From Syntrophaceae bacterium (lineage in GTDB: Bacteria; Desulfobacterota; Syntrophia; Syntrophales; UBA2192): 64,000 nt of DNA. How positions within the stretch are numbered: position 1 is the stretch's first letter; each line of letters begins with the position of its first letter. The stretch covers positions 310,001 through 374,000 of the forward strand of contig JABLXY010000002.1 in assembly GCA_013177795.1 (NCBI GenBank), read 5' to 3'. Positions 1-7,782 of this stretch are shown here, in pieces. The notes below the pieces were generated by a model, which worked only from the letters and a program-made list of their open reading frames with translations, searched no databases and was not told the origin of the DNA. Made by a program: the position numbers and the translations under genes.

Positions 1-15
1 GGGTTATCGCTGGAT

Positions 16-45
16 CCGGGAACTTTTCAACTTCCCGGCTTCCGC
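16..45. repeat. Truncated copy of repeat family A, with terminator-like stem
   Basis: Read on the minus strand this stretch contains AAGCCGGG-AAGTTGAA-AAGTTCCC, the 8-nt units of family A. A 7-bp stem (16-22 with 32-38) closes over it. It lies just 3' of the acyl carrier protein gene; the rest of the element is outside the window. Confidence 0.55.
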
Positions 46-48
46 AGT

Positions 49-297
49 CTACGCTGCCTTCTTCAGGATGATCTCGACGGCGTCGCCGATCGTCCGGATC
101 TTGTCCGCCTCGTCGTCGTCGATGGAGATGCCGAAGACGTCCTCGCACTTGATCACCACGTCCACGAGGCGCGCGGAGTTGACCTTCAGGTCGTTGAGGA
201 TGTGGGTGTCCTTCGTCGCCGTGTCGAGCAGCTCGGGGTTCTTCGTGTACAGCTTGAGGATGTTGCACAGCTCCTGGAAAATCTTCTTCTCGTCCAT
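49..297 (-). CDS. acpP: Acyl carrier protein, atypical attachment motif
   Basis: An 82-residue acidic protein with the size and helical pattern of an acyl carrier protein, which carries growing acyl chains on a phosphopantetheine arm. The expected attachment serine is Ser41 in LKVNSARLVDVV; the usual Asp-Ser-Leu is Asn-Ser-Ala here. The C-terminal part (FGISIDDDEADKIRTIGDAV) is typical. The start was chosen because GGAG precedes it; an upstream in-frame extension has no such signal and falls in repeat sequence. It is the last gene of the fatty-acid operon, 156 bp after the KAS II gene, and is probably the carrier dedicated to this cluster. Confidence 0.87.
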   Translation of the reverse strand: MDEKKIFQELCNILKLYTKNPELLDTATKDTHILNDLKVNSARLVDVVIKCEDVFGISIDDDEADKIRTIGDAVEIILKKAA

Positions 298-323
298 GTC
301 AGACTCCTTCAATAGAATAGAAT

Positions 324-404
324 GGCTAGGGGCAAAGGGCTCAAAGCCGGGGGAAATCCAAAGAAGTTCTCTGCCCCCCGGCCCTTCGCCTTTTGCCAGT
401 CGCC
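324..404. repeat. Family E inverted repeat with 7-nt units
   Basis: The left arm (324-353) reads GGCTAGG-GGCAAAG-GGCTCAA and ends in GCCGGGGG. The right arm (374-404), read in reverse complement, is GGCGACT-GGCAAAA-GGCGAAG ending in the same G-run. The inner stem 346-353/375-382 is perfect. Similar GGC-rich units continue to about 450. It sits between the KAS II and ACP genes, so it could attenuate or process the transcript to set the high ACP level. Confidence 0.55.
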
Positions 405-453
405 TTAGGCCCGTTTCATTTGCCCTGGGCATTGCGCTATTCGCCTTAAGCCC

Positions 454-1731
454 TCAGCCGTCCCATCGTTTGAATATCATGCAGCTGTTCACGTCGCCGA
501 AGCCGAAGCCGGCCTTGGCGAAGATCTTCACCTTGGGGTCTTCGATCATCTCCTGCGGGATCCGCGGGGCGAAGTCGGCGATCTCGGGGTGCACGTCCTC
601 GCAGTTCACCGACGGGTGGATGAACCCCTTGTGGAGCTGCAGCACCACGCCCACGGACTCCACGGCCCCGGCCCCGCCGAGGCAGTGGCCCACGAGCGAC
701 TTGGTCGCGTTGATCCAGGGGAAGGTGGCCGGCGTCCGCTCGAGCGCGACGGCCCAGTTCTTCACCTCGTGGGGGTCGGCGAAGGTGGCCGTCAGGTGCC
801 CGTTGACGGCGTCCACGTCGGCGACGGAGATCCCCGCGTCGGCCACGGCCGCGCGGATGCACCGCTGGACGCTCTCGGGGTTGGGAGCGGTCATGGACCC
901 TCCGTTGCGGTGCCCGCCGCAGTTGACGGCCCCGCCCAGAAGCTCGGCGTAGATCCTCGCGCCCCGCTTCCGGGCCGTTTCCAGGTCCTCGAGGATCAGG
1001 GCGCCGGCGCCCGAGCCGGGCACGAAGCCGGCCGCCGTGGCGCTCATGGGGCGGGAGGCCTTTTCGGGGGCGTCGTTGAACTTCCGGCACAGCACGCGCA
1101 TCGCGTCGAAGCCCGCCCAGATGTAGGGGGAGGATCCCTCGGAGCCCCCGGCGATCATCCGCTTCGCCAGCCCGCAGCGGATGCGCAGCATGGCGTCGAT
1201 GATGGCCTCGTTGCCCGTGCTGCAGGCCGACGAGTTGGAGGTCACCTGGTTGCCCAAGGCGAGCAGCCCGGCGATCTTCGCGCTCGTGGAGCTGTTCATG
1301 ACCATCTGGACGACCGTGCTCCCGAGGCGCCGGATCTGGCGGTCGTTGACCTTCGGGACGACCTGGCCGGCGATGGTGTCCATGCCGCCGATCCCGGATC
1401 CCATGATGGCCCCCGTGTCCCAGTCCACCGCGGCGCTGTCCGGCCGGGGCACGGAGAACCCCGCGTCGCGCCACGCGTCGATGGCGGCGATGCAGGCGTA
1501 GCCGATGTTGTCGTTGACCGAGAGCAAATCCTCGGCGTCGAAGTACTGGTCGCGAAGCGCCTCGTAGTTCTGCGGGACCCCCCCGACCTGGCAGGCAAAC
1601 CCCAGCTCCTTGAGGTGCGGGATATACCGGATCCCCGAGCGGCCCTCGCGCAGGGCGCGTTCGTATTCGGCAAGGCCATGACCGTTGGGGGCCATGATCC
1701 CCAGGCCCGTGATCACAATCCTCGTTCTCAT
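454..1731 (-). CDS. fabF: Beta-ketoacyl-ACP synthase II (KAS II, FabF/FabB family)
   Basis: A 425-residue condensing enzyme that would elongate acyl-ACP with malonyl-ACP. The Cys-His-His triad is visible: Cys170 in NSSACSTGNEA, His312 in NGHLTATF and His349 in KSLVGHCLGG, with the conserved Lys344. The segment around His312 departs from the usual HGTGT form, so substrate preference may differ from housekeeping FabF. The ATG overlaps the TGA of the upstream dehydratase gene by four bases (ATGA), indicating translational coupling. Paired with a FabA-like dehydratase it could play the FabB role in unsaturated fatty-acid synthesis; FabB and FabF cannot be separated by eye. Confidence 0.9.
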   Translation of the reverse strand: MRTRIVITGLGIMAPNGHGLAEYERALREGRSGIRYIPHLKELGFACQVGGVPQNYEALRDQYFDAEDLLSVNDNIGYACIAAIDAWRDAGFSVPRPDSAAVDWDTGAIMGSGIGGMDTIAGQVVPKVNDRQIRRLGSTVVQMVMNSSTSAKIAGLLALGNQVTSNSSACSTGNEAIIDAMLRIRCGLAKRMIAGGSEGSSPYIWAGFDAMRVLCRKFNDAPEKASRPMSATAAGFVPGSGAGALILEDLETARKRGARIYAELLGGAVNCGGHRNGGSMTAPNPESVQRCIRAAVADAGISVADVDAVNGHLTATFADPHEVKNWAVALERTPATFPWINATKSLVGHCLGGAGAVESVGVVLQLHKGFIHPSVNCEDVHPEIADFAPRIPQEMIEDPKVKIFAKAGFGFGDVNSCMIFKRWDG

Positions 1732-2201
1732 TGCACGCTGACCCCCATGCCGGCCAGCACACCCGAGGCGACGGGCTCCCCGTTCTCCCTCTCCATGCTG
1801 ACCTTCGCTTTCAGGTTCCCCTTCCGGAAATAGACCTTCTCCCCCCGGATGATGACGCGCTCGCCCGGCTTCACCATGCCCGCGAACTCCACGGCCTCGA
1901 TGACGGTGAAGAGGGTGGTCAGATTCCCTCTCTGCAGCTCTTCCTCCCGGCCCTGCGCCATGACGAGGTAGAGCCCGAAGGCGACCACCCCCGTCTGGGC
2001 CATGGCCTCCACGAGGATCACCCCCGGCGTGACGGGACGCCCCGGGAAGTGCCCCGGGTAGAACCACTCGTCTTCCCTGAACCGGTAGGCCCCGACGATG
2101 TGCGTCTCGTCGAGCTCCAGGATCTCGTCGATGAAGCGGAAGGGGGCCTGCTGCGGAACCGCCGCCAGGACCTTCTGCCTCGTTTCGCGATCAGCCGCCA
2201 T
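1728..2201 (-). CDS. fabZ: 3-hydroxyacyl-ACP dehydratase, FabZ-like hotdog protein
   Basis: A 157-residue single hotdog-fold protein expected to dehydrate 3-hydroxyacyl-ACP to trans-2-enoyl-ACP. The active-site helix motif FYPGHFPGRPVTPGVILVEA is present, with His51 and Glu65 as the catalytic pair. Its Glu contrasts with the Asp of the FabA-like neighbour, so the operon encodes two distinct dehydratases. The start overlaps the end of the reductase gene by 11 bp and the stop overlaps the KAS II start, so it belongs to the same transcript. Confidence 0.9.
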   Translation of the reverse strand: MAADRETRQKVLAAVPQQAPFRFIDEILELDETHIVGAYRFREDEWFYPGHFPGRPVTPGVILVEAMAQTGVVAFGLYLVMAQGREEELQRGNLTTLFTVIEAVEFAGMVKPGERVIIRGEKVYFRKGNLKAKVSMERENGEPVASGVLAGMGVSVQ

Positions 2202-2919
2202 AGAGCCCCCCGTTGACGTGGATGACGCTTCCCGTGATGTAGGAGCCCTTCGTCGCCAGGAAGGCCACCACCTCGGCCACCTCCTCGGGCCTGCCCATCC
2301 GGCCCAGCGGGACGCCCGCCAGGAGCCGCTCCCGGATCTCCCCGGGCAGCACGGCGGTCATCTCCGTGTCGATGAAGCCCGGCGCCACGGAGTTGACGAG
2401 GATGTTGCGGCCCGCCAGCTCGCGGCACAGCGACTTCGTGAAGACGTCCAGGGCCGCTTTCTCCATCGTGTAGGGGATCTGCCCCGCGTTGCCCGTGTGC
2501 CCCACGACGCTGGAGATGTTGATGATGCGCCCGCTCCCCTTCCGGAGCATGTACTGGCGAAGCACCCGTTTCGTGAGGAACCAGATGCCCCGCGTGATGG
2601 CCCGCTGCTCGTCGAACTGCTCCACCTTCATGGTGTGGATGTCGGCGTTGATGGACAGCCCCGCGTTGTTGACGAGCACGTCCACGCGGCCGGCCTGCTC
2701 CTTGATCGCGTTGACCAGGGATTCCACCTGGTCGAGGTCGGCCAGGTCGGCCTGCAGGAGAAAGGCGTCGCCCAGCGCCGACTGGAGGGCCTTTGCGCTC
2801 TCGGCGCTCTTCCTGTAGTGAAGGCCCACGCGGAAGCCTTCCTTCGCCAGCGCCCTTGCGCAGGCCGCGCCGATCCCCGTTCCGCTCCCCGTCACGACGG
2901 CTACCGGTTTGTCGCTCAT
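2191..2919 (-). CDS. fabG: 3-oxoacyl-ACP reductase (FabG, SDR family)
   Basis: A 242-residue short-chain dehydrogenase that would reduce 3-oxoacyl-ACP with NADPH. Visible motifs are the TGSGTGIG cofactor loop near the N-terminus, NNAG, a catalytic Ser in INISSVVG and YTMEK (Tyr-X3-Lys). Length is typical. The chosen ATG follows a strong GGGAGGAG ribosome-binding site and overlaps the TGA of the FabA-like gene (ATGA). The C-terminal GSVIHVNGGLYGG is standard for FabG. Confidence 0.92.
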   Translation of the reverse strand: MSDKPVAVVTGSGTGIGAACARALAKEGFRVGLHYRKSAESAKALQSALGDAFLLQADLADLDQVESLVNAIKEQAGRVDVLVNNAGLSINADIHTMKVEQFDEQRAITRGIWFLTKRVLRQYMLRKGSGRIINISSVVGHTGNAGQIPYTMEKAALDVFTKSLCRELAGRNILVNSVAPGFIDTEMTAVLPGEIRERLLAGVPLGRMGRPEEVAEVVAFLATKGSYITGSVIHVNGGLYGG

Positions 2920-3515
2920 CTCTCCTCCCTCACCATCACGCCGCCGACGGCGTTTTTCGACTTGTGCGGGTAGTCCGGGTAGGCGATCCCGTGGAAGACG
3001 CCCGTCCGGGCGTCCTTCAAGGTCATGATCTGTTCGCCGTCGACGAAGATGTTGGCGTCGCCGATGACGATGCTCGCCCCGGAGTCCTTGAGCCGCTGGA
3101 AACGCTTCACGTTCACCTCGTAGCGCACCACCCGGTTGTAGGGCCGGATCTGGCCGCTGAAGAAGATCTCGCCGCAGCCCAGCGCACGCCCCGTCCCCAG
3201 GGCACCGCGCCAGAGGCAGTAGAAGCCCAGGAGCTGCCAGACGGCATCCACGCAGAGGCATCCCGGCTGGACCGGGTCGCCGGGCAGGTGGCACTGGAAG
3301 TACCAGGCATCCAGGCGGACGTCCTGCTCGGCCACGATCGCCCCGTGGCGGTTGTCCTTCGTGACGGACAGGATCCGGTCGATCATGAGAAACGGCGGCG
3401 CCGGGAGCTTTGCGTCCATGCCCTTCGGCGGGTCGGAGACGAGGTTGCCGTACGCGATGGCCAGGATCTCCTTGAGATCGAAGTGGCTCTTCTCCATGAA
3501 TTCCTGGTAGGTCAT
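2916..3515 (-). CDS. fabA: FabA-like 3-hydroxyacyl-ACP dehydratase/isomerase
   Basis: A 199-residue hotdog protein with the FabA signature WYFQCHLPGDPVQPGCLCVD: His76 and Asp90 correspond to the FabA catalytic His/Asp pair, followed by AVWQLLGFY as in bifunctional FabA. Family knowledge says such enzymes dehydrate 3-hydroxyacyl-ACP and may isomerise trans-2 to cis-3 double bonds, the anaerobic route to unsaturated acids. It is about 27 residues longer than E. coli FabA. AAGGAGAG precedes the ATG, and both ends overlap neighbours by ATGA. Isomerase activity is inference. Confidence 0.85.
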   Translation of the reverse strand: MTYQEFMEKSHFDLKEILAIAYGNLVSDPPKGMDAKLPAPPFLMIDRILSVTKDNRHGAIVAEQDVRLDAWYFQCHLPGDPVQPGCLCVDAVWQLLGFYCLWRGALGTGRALGCGEIFFSGQIRPYNRVVRYEVNVKRFQRLKDSGASIVIGDANIFVDGEQIMTLKDARTGVFHGIAYPDYPHKSKNAVGGVMVREER

Positions 3516-4504
3516 GGCCTCTCCTTTACCGCCAGCATCATGTGTCCCCAGGACAACCCGGCGCCCACCTGCACGAGGGCGACATGGTCGCCCGGCGCGA
3601 GGTCGGCCCAGTGCAGGCTCAGCGACCCCGGGGCCCCGGCCGTGGCCGTGTTGCCGAACCACTCGACGTTGTGCCAGTGGTTCTCGGGGGAGATCCCGCA
3701 GCGCTCGCAGACGGTCCGCAGCATGCCGAGGTTGGCCTGGTGGCCCACGAACTTGAGATGGCCGTTGAGCGAGGGGTTGGCCGCCTGGAGGATGCGCAGC
3801 GCATCCGTCGTCTTGCGGATCGCGAAGCCCTGCACGGCGTTGCCGTCCTGCCCGAAGTGGCCCGTGCGGCGGATCGAGACCTTGTCCCAGCACGAGGGCT
3901 TGGCGTCGAAGCGGGTGGCGTCGATGACCTTGTCCGACGGGACGGTGAGCGACACGACGGCGGCGGTGCTCCCGTCGCCGAAGAGGCATGCCGAGCGGCG
4001 GTCCGAGTAATCGAGGCAGCGCGTCAGGTTCTCGGGCTGCGTGACCAGGATGTACGGGGGAAGGGCCCCCGCGTGCATGTTCGACAGGACGTGCATCTGC
4101 AGGGAGAAGCTCGTGCAGGCCGAGTTCATGTCGAAGGCGGGTACGTCGATCCCCAGCTCGGCGGCCACCGTGGAGGCCTCCGCCGGCGAGGCCACGTCGG
4201 GGGCCGAGCTGCCGGAGATCACCATGCCGATGTCCCCCGCGGCGATCCCCGCCCGCTCGATGGCCATGCGGGCCGCAAGGGCCGCCGTCTGGCCGTTGGT
4301 GTAGAGGCTCGCCTCCTGGGCGGCGCGGACGTCGCGGTTCTTCGTCGCCCGGATGTAATCGAGGGGCAGCACCGTGCGGCGCTCGCGGATCCCCACGCGC
4401 TCCTCGATCCACTCCTCGCTCGACCCGATGTCCAGATCGCTCAGGAAGCGGTTCGTGATCACGTTTTCCGGGTAGAAGTGCCCCAGTCCATGTAAGTACA
4501 GCAT
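3512..4504 (-). CDS. fabH: Beta-ketoacyl-ACP synthase III-like (FabH family)
   Basis: A 330-residue thiolase-fold condensing enzyme with a FabH-type Cys-His-Asn triad: Cys130 in NSACTSF, His255 in FVGHQANLGM and Asn285 in WFGNTATAG. FabH enzymes start chains by joining an acyl-CoA primer to malonyl-ACP. The ending GAGLSWGHMML is usual for the family. It overlaps the FabA-like gene by ATGA and begins 49 bp after the acyl-CoA dehydrogenase gene. Primer choice cannot be read from the sequence; a non-acetyl primer is possible given the special cluster. Confidence 0.88.
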   Translation of the reverse strand: MLYLHGLGHFYPENVITNRFLSDLDIGSSEEWIEERVGIRERRTVLPLDYIRATKNRDVRAAQEASLYTNGQTAALAARMAIERAGIAAGDIGMVISGSSAPDVASPAEASTVAAELGIDVPAFDMNSACTSFSLQMHVLSNMHAGALPPYILVTQPENLTRCLDYSDRRSACLFGDGSTAAVVSLTVPSDKVIDATRFDAKPSCWDKVSIRRTGHFGQDGNAVQGFAIRKTTDALRILQAANPSLNGHLKFVGHQANLGMLRTVCERCGISPENHWHNVEWFGNTATAGAPGSLSLHWADLAPGDHVALVQVGAGLSWGHMMLAVKERP

Positions 4505-4553
4505 TGCCTTACCGATGACCCTTTGCCTTTTATGGCCGCCTGTGCCGGCCGTC

Positions 4554-5756
4554 CTACACCAGCTCCCTGCCGATGATCATGTGCTGCACCTCGCGCACGC
4601 CCTCGTAGATGTCGATGATGTGGGCGTCGCGGACGAGCTTCGAGATCTCGTACTCCTGCATGTAGCCGTAGCCGCCGTGCAGGTGCAGCCCCTCGTTGGC
4701 GCAGAACAGGGCCGCCTCGGCGGCGGTGTTCTTCGCCAGCGACGAGTACATCCCGCGGTCCTCGTCGCGCTCCTGGACCTTGACGGCCGCCTTCATGAGG
4801 GCCAGTTCCGCCAGCTCCACCTTCTTCCACATGGCCACGAGCGTCTCCCGCGCCACGGGCATGTCGCAGATCCGCTGGCCGAACTGCTTGCGCTCGCGGG
4901 TGTACTGCAGGGTGAGATCGAGGGCCCGGCGGGCCAGGCCCACGCCGATGGCGGCGACCATGGGCCGGGCGTAGTCGAGCACGTCGATGAGGTACTTGAA
5001 TCCCTGGCGCCTGTCGCCGATGATCTGGCTCTCGTCGACGACGACGTCCTCGAAGGTGACCGTGGCCGTGTTGGACAGATGCTGCCCGAGCTTCTCCTCG
5101 GGCTTGCCGAGGACGATCCGGCCGCCGCCCTTGGCCGTGAGCACCGTCTGCGGTTTGGCCGGCAGGTTGGGCCTGCCGCCCTGGAACATCTCCTCCGTCG
5201 GCACGATGCAGCAGGCCAGCAGCTGCGCCGTGGGTTTGCCCACCTTGCAGAAGACCGTGAACTGGCTCGCGTAGGAGGCGTTGGTGATGAAGCACTTGGC
5301 CCCGTTGAGGATGTACTTGCCGCCGGGGCCCTTTGCGATGAAGGTGCTCATCGACGAGTTGTCCGACCCGGCGCCGGGCTCGGTCAGGCAGAAGGAGGCC
5401 AGCAGGGGCGCCTGGACGTAGGGCCCCAGGAAATCCTGCTTCTGCTTCTCGCTGCCGTGCTGGGCGATGACCGTGTTGGCCAGGTCGTTGCACATGGCCG
5501 AGGTCGAGATGCCCGTGTCGCCGTAGGAGAGCTCCTTGATGATGAGGGCCGACGAGACGGCGTCGATCTCGAAGCCCTTCACCTCCTTCGGGATGCTCAG
5601 GTTGAGGATGCCCAGTTCCCAGGCCTTGGCGATGATCCCGTAGGGGAATTCGTGCGACTTGTCGATCTGCAGGATGTTCGGGAGGATCTCGTTTTTCACG
5701 AAGCGCCGGACCGTGTCGACATACATCTGCTGGTCTTCATTGAGGCGGAAATCCAT
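4554..5756 (-). CDS. Acyl-CoA dehydrogenase family flavoprotein in a fatty-acid synthesis operon
   Basis: A 400-residue acyl-CoA dehydrogenase with the FAD-binding CLTEPGAGSD motif, YTRERKQFGQ, LHLHGGYGYMQEY and the catalytic base Glu385 in IDIYEGVREVQ. The family forms trans-2 double bonds in acyl thioesters with FAD, passing electrons to ETF. Here it is second in a fatty-acid synthase operon that lacks a classical FabI, FabK or FabL reductase. It may therefore reduce enoyl-ACP or introduce a double bond into an acyl-ACP product; both ideas are inference. The start was chosen from AAGGAG seven bases upstream; a much longer open frame upstream overlaps fabD and is not coding. Confidence 0.9.
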   Translation of the reverse strand: MDFRLNEDQQMYVDTVRRFVKNEILPNILQIDKSHEFPYGIIAKAWELGILNLSIPKEVKGFEIDAVSSALIIKELSYGDTGISTSAMCNDLANTVIAQHGSEKQKQDFLGPYVQAPLLASFCLTEPGAGSDNSSMSTFIAKGPGGKYILNGAKCFITNASYASQFTVFCKVGKPTAQLLACCIVPTEEMFQGGRPNLPAKPQTVLTAKGGGRIVLGKPEEKLGQHLSNTATVTFEDVVVDESQIIGDRRQGFKYLIDVLDYARPMVAAIGVGLARRALDLTLQYTRERKQFGQRICDMPVARETLVAMWKKVELAELALMKAAVKVQERDEDRGMYSSLAKNTAAEAALFCANEGLHLHGGYGYMQEYEISKLVRDAHIIDIYEGVREVQHMIIGRELV

Positions 5757-5818
5757 GGAGTTCTCCTTGCGTGTGTGCGTGTTCGGATGATCCCCGCAGG
5801 GGGGCGGCCCGTTGCCGG

Positions 5819-6763
5819 TCAGTTGCCGGAAAAGGCCCGTTCGGCGGAGGCGAGCGTGGTCAGCGAGATGCAGGTCACGCCGATCGTTTTGAAGAAGTCC
5901 CGGAGGGGACGGTTGGGACCGATTTCGTAGACGGTGTCGGCCTGCGAGGCGATGGCCCTCATGTTGTCGCACCACTGGACGGTGCCCGAGAGCTGCGCCA
6001 CGAGCCGCTCGATGACCTCTTCCCGGTCGGGGGAGTGGAAGCCGCCCGTGAAGTTGGAGGTGACCCGGACGGCGTTTTCGGCCTTCATCCGGCGCCGCAC
6101 GCAGGCCAGCTCCTCCTCGAAGGGCTCCTCGATGACCTGCATGAACCGGCTGTGGAAGGGGGCGCTCACGTTGAGGGCCACGAACCGGGCCGGGCTCTCG
6201 TCGGCCAGGGCCTTCGCGAGGCGCGCCTCGGCCTCGGGCATGGCCTTGGAGTGGCCGCTGATGACGATCTGGTTGGGCGAGTTGATGTTCGCCACGTCGA
6301 TGGGCAGGTCGGCGAGCAGCTCGCGGATCATCCGGGAGTTGAGGTCCTTGCGGATGACGGCCGCCATGCCGCCCTCGCCCACCGGGACGGCCTCCTGCAT
6401 GAGGCTGCCGCGGATGTGGACGATGCGGATGACCGTTTCGAGCGGCAGGACGCCCGCGGCCACCAGGGCCGTGTACTCGCCGAGGCTGTGCCCGCCGAAC
6501 ACGTCGGGGGTGATGCCGTACTTGTCGATGATGGCCTTCAGCATGGCGATCTCCGTCACCACGATGCTCGGCTGGGCATAGGCGGTCAGGTTGAGCCTCT
6601 CGTCCTCGCCGAAGCAGAGTGCGGCCACGTCCCAACCGAGGGCGTCGGAGGCCTCCTCGTAGATCCGCCGGCACTCGGGGATGCTCTCGTAGAAATCCCT
6701 GCCCATCCCGTGGCGCTGGGAACCCTGACCCGGAAATACGATGGCGGTCTTGCCGTTGGCCAT
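5819..6763 (-). CDS. fabD: Malonyl-CoA:ACP malonyltransferase (FabD)
   Basis: A 314-residue acyltransferase that loads malonyl onto ACP. It has GQGSQ at residues 12-16, the nucleophile Ser93 in GHSLGEYTAL, Arg118 in HIRGSLMQEAV that selects the malonyl carboxylate, and His204 in NVSAPFHSRFM. The start follows AAGGAG about ten bases upstream; longer upstream frames run into the promoter region. It is the first gene of the operon and is separated from the divergent TetR gene by 318 bp. Confidence 0.92.
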   Translation of the reverse strand: MANGKTAIVFPGQGSQRHGMGRDFYESIPECRRIYEEASDALGWDVAALCFGEDERLNLTAYAQPSIVVTEIAMLKAIIDKYGITPDVFGGHSLGEYTALVAAGVLPLETVIRIVHIRGSLMQEAVPVGEGGMAAVIRKDLNSRMIRELLADLPIDVANINSPNQIVISGHSKAMPEAEARLAKALADESPARFVALNVSAPFHSRFMQVIEEPFEEELACVRRRMKAENAVRVTSNFTGGFHSPDREEVIERLVAQLSGTVQWCDNMRAIASQADTVYEIGPNRPLRDFFKTIGVTCISLTTLASAERAFSGN

Positions 6764-6881
6764 TTGTCGTCGTCTCCTTCGCTGCTTCTCGCTGTCTCTC
6801 TCTTTGTCGAACGAGCCGCTCCCTGCGGCCCGGCCGTGTAGGAGCAACCGTTGTGCCAGGCGGCCGGGTTGGGGGAAGATC

Positions 6882-6910
6882 ATCGTAAGCCTTTGTAATG
6901 AATACGTAAA
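6882..6910 (-). promoter_or_regulatory. Possible sigma-70 promoter of the fatty-acid operon
   Basis: On the minus strand TTTACG (6905-6910) and TACGAT (6882-6887) are 17 nt apart; each matches the sigma-70 consensus at four of six positions. It would leave a leader of about 110 nt before fabD. Weak boxes make this tentative. Confidence 0.35.
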
Positions 6911-6956
6911 AAGAAAATTCGGCAAATGGCCGGAGGCCCGGGGATGGGCACCGGGG

Positions 6957-6993
6957 TGTATACTTCGCTTCACACTGGGAAGGGGGGTATACA
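6957..6993. repeat. Spaced inverted repeat TGTATAC / GTATACA
   Basis: Two 7-bp arms (6957-6963 and 6987-6993), each containing the self-complementary GTATAC, face each other across 23 bp in the fabD-tetR divergent region. It may be a second regulator site; no regulator can be assigned. Confidence 0.4.
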
Positions 6994-7010
6994 AGGACCG
7001 AAAAAATTAT

Positions 7011-7039
7011 TTGCCTGGGGGGAAGGAAAGGTGTAAAGG
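7011..7039 (+). promoter_or_regulatory. Possible promoter of the TetR-efflux operon
   Basis: TTGCCT (7011-7016) is followed after 17 nt by TAAAGG (7034-7039). The -10 box is poor, but its placement overlapping the palindrome at 7038-7055 would make repression by TetR simple. Confidence 0.35.
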
Positions 7040-7055
7040 AATGAACGTTCATTCC
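7038..7055. promoter_or_regulatory. Perfect 18-bp palindromic TetR-type operator
   Basis: The site GGAATGAACGTTCATTCC is perfectly self-complementary and resembles GAATGAACGTTCATTC-type operators bound by TetR-family repressors. It begins 44 bp before the TetR start codon and lies in the only gap between the fatty-acid operon and the efflux operon, so autoregulation is likely and co-control of both operons is possible. Confidence 0.75.
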
Positions 7056-7081
7056 GATAGGGATGATGCAGAGGTTCGAGC

Positions 7082-7675
7082 ATGAAGAATTCGGACAAGC
7101 GCAAGGAGATCATGCAGGCGGCCCTCGAACTGATTGCGGAGAAGGGCTTTCACGGGGCCCCCATGGCCATGATCGCCGAGAGGGCGGGCGTGGGGGCCGG
7201 CACGATCTACCGCTATTTCGAGAGCAAGGAGGCGCTGATCGCCGAGATCTTCAGCGACCTGGAGAAGACGGTGGTGGAGTACCTGATGCAGGGCTACTCC
7301 GTCGGCCGCCCTCTTCGCGAGCGCTTCATGCATCTCTCCACCATGATCATGCGGTATTTCATGGACCACGCGATCCACTTCCGGTTCATCGAGCAGTACA
7401 TGAACTCCCCCTACGGGGTGACCCTTCGTCGGGAGCGTCTCCTGGGGAAAGCGCGGGACATCGATCTGTTCCGGCATCTCCTGCAGGAGGGGATCGACCG
7501 CCGGGAGCTGAAGGACCTGCCCATGCCCGTCCACTTTGCCCTGGCCTTCGGGCCCGCCCTTTCCCTCCTGCGTGATCAAATCCTGGGATTCGTGGAACTC
7601 GACGATGTGCTGATCCGCAAGGCGGCGGAGGCCTGCTGGGACGCGGTCAGAAGGCAGGAGGAGCCCGGCCGGTGA
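7082..7675 (+). CDS. TetR-family transcriptional regulator (AcrR-like)
   Basis: A 197-residue repressor with an N-terminal helix-turn-helix (residues about 9-55; MAMIAERAGVGAGTIYRYF is the recognition region) and a C-terminal ligand domain of unrecognised specificity. It is the first gene of an operon with an RND efflux system, the arrangement of AcrR/TtgR/NalC-type regulators, and is divergent from the fatty-acid operon. A perfect palindrome lies upstream of its start. Likely ligands are hydrophobic efflux substrates or acyl-CoA/fatty acids, but neither is shown by sequence. Confidence 0.9.
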   Translation: MKNSDKRKEIMQAALELIAEKGFHGAPMAMIAERAGVGAGTIYRYFESKEALIAEIFSDLEKTVVEYLMQGYSVGRPLRERFMHLSTMIMRYFMDHAIHFRFIEQYMNSPYGVTLRRERLLGKARDIDLFRHLLQEGIDRRELKDLPMPVHFALAFGPALSLLRDQILGFVELDDVLIRKAAEACWDAVRRQEEPGR

Positions 7676-7782
7676 GCGTCGGCGCCGGCAGGGCGGAAAC
7701 CCGTCGAACGGGCAGGGATCCCATTCCCGCCGCCGAGGCTTCGGCTGCGGCAGGCGGACGAAGTCAAACACAGAGGTGTCGC

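Noticed and set aside
298-432. N-terminal extension of the acyl carrier protein
   Set aside because: The extension is repeat-derived and the internal ATG is preceded by GGAG and matches normal ACP length.
5757-7052. N-terminal extension of the acyl-CoA dehydrogenase reading frame
   Set aside because: The extension overlaps fabD out of frame and has low-complexity Arg/Gly sequence; the internal ATG has a strong ribosome-binding site.
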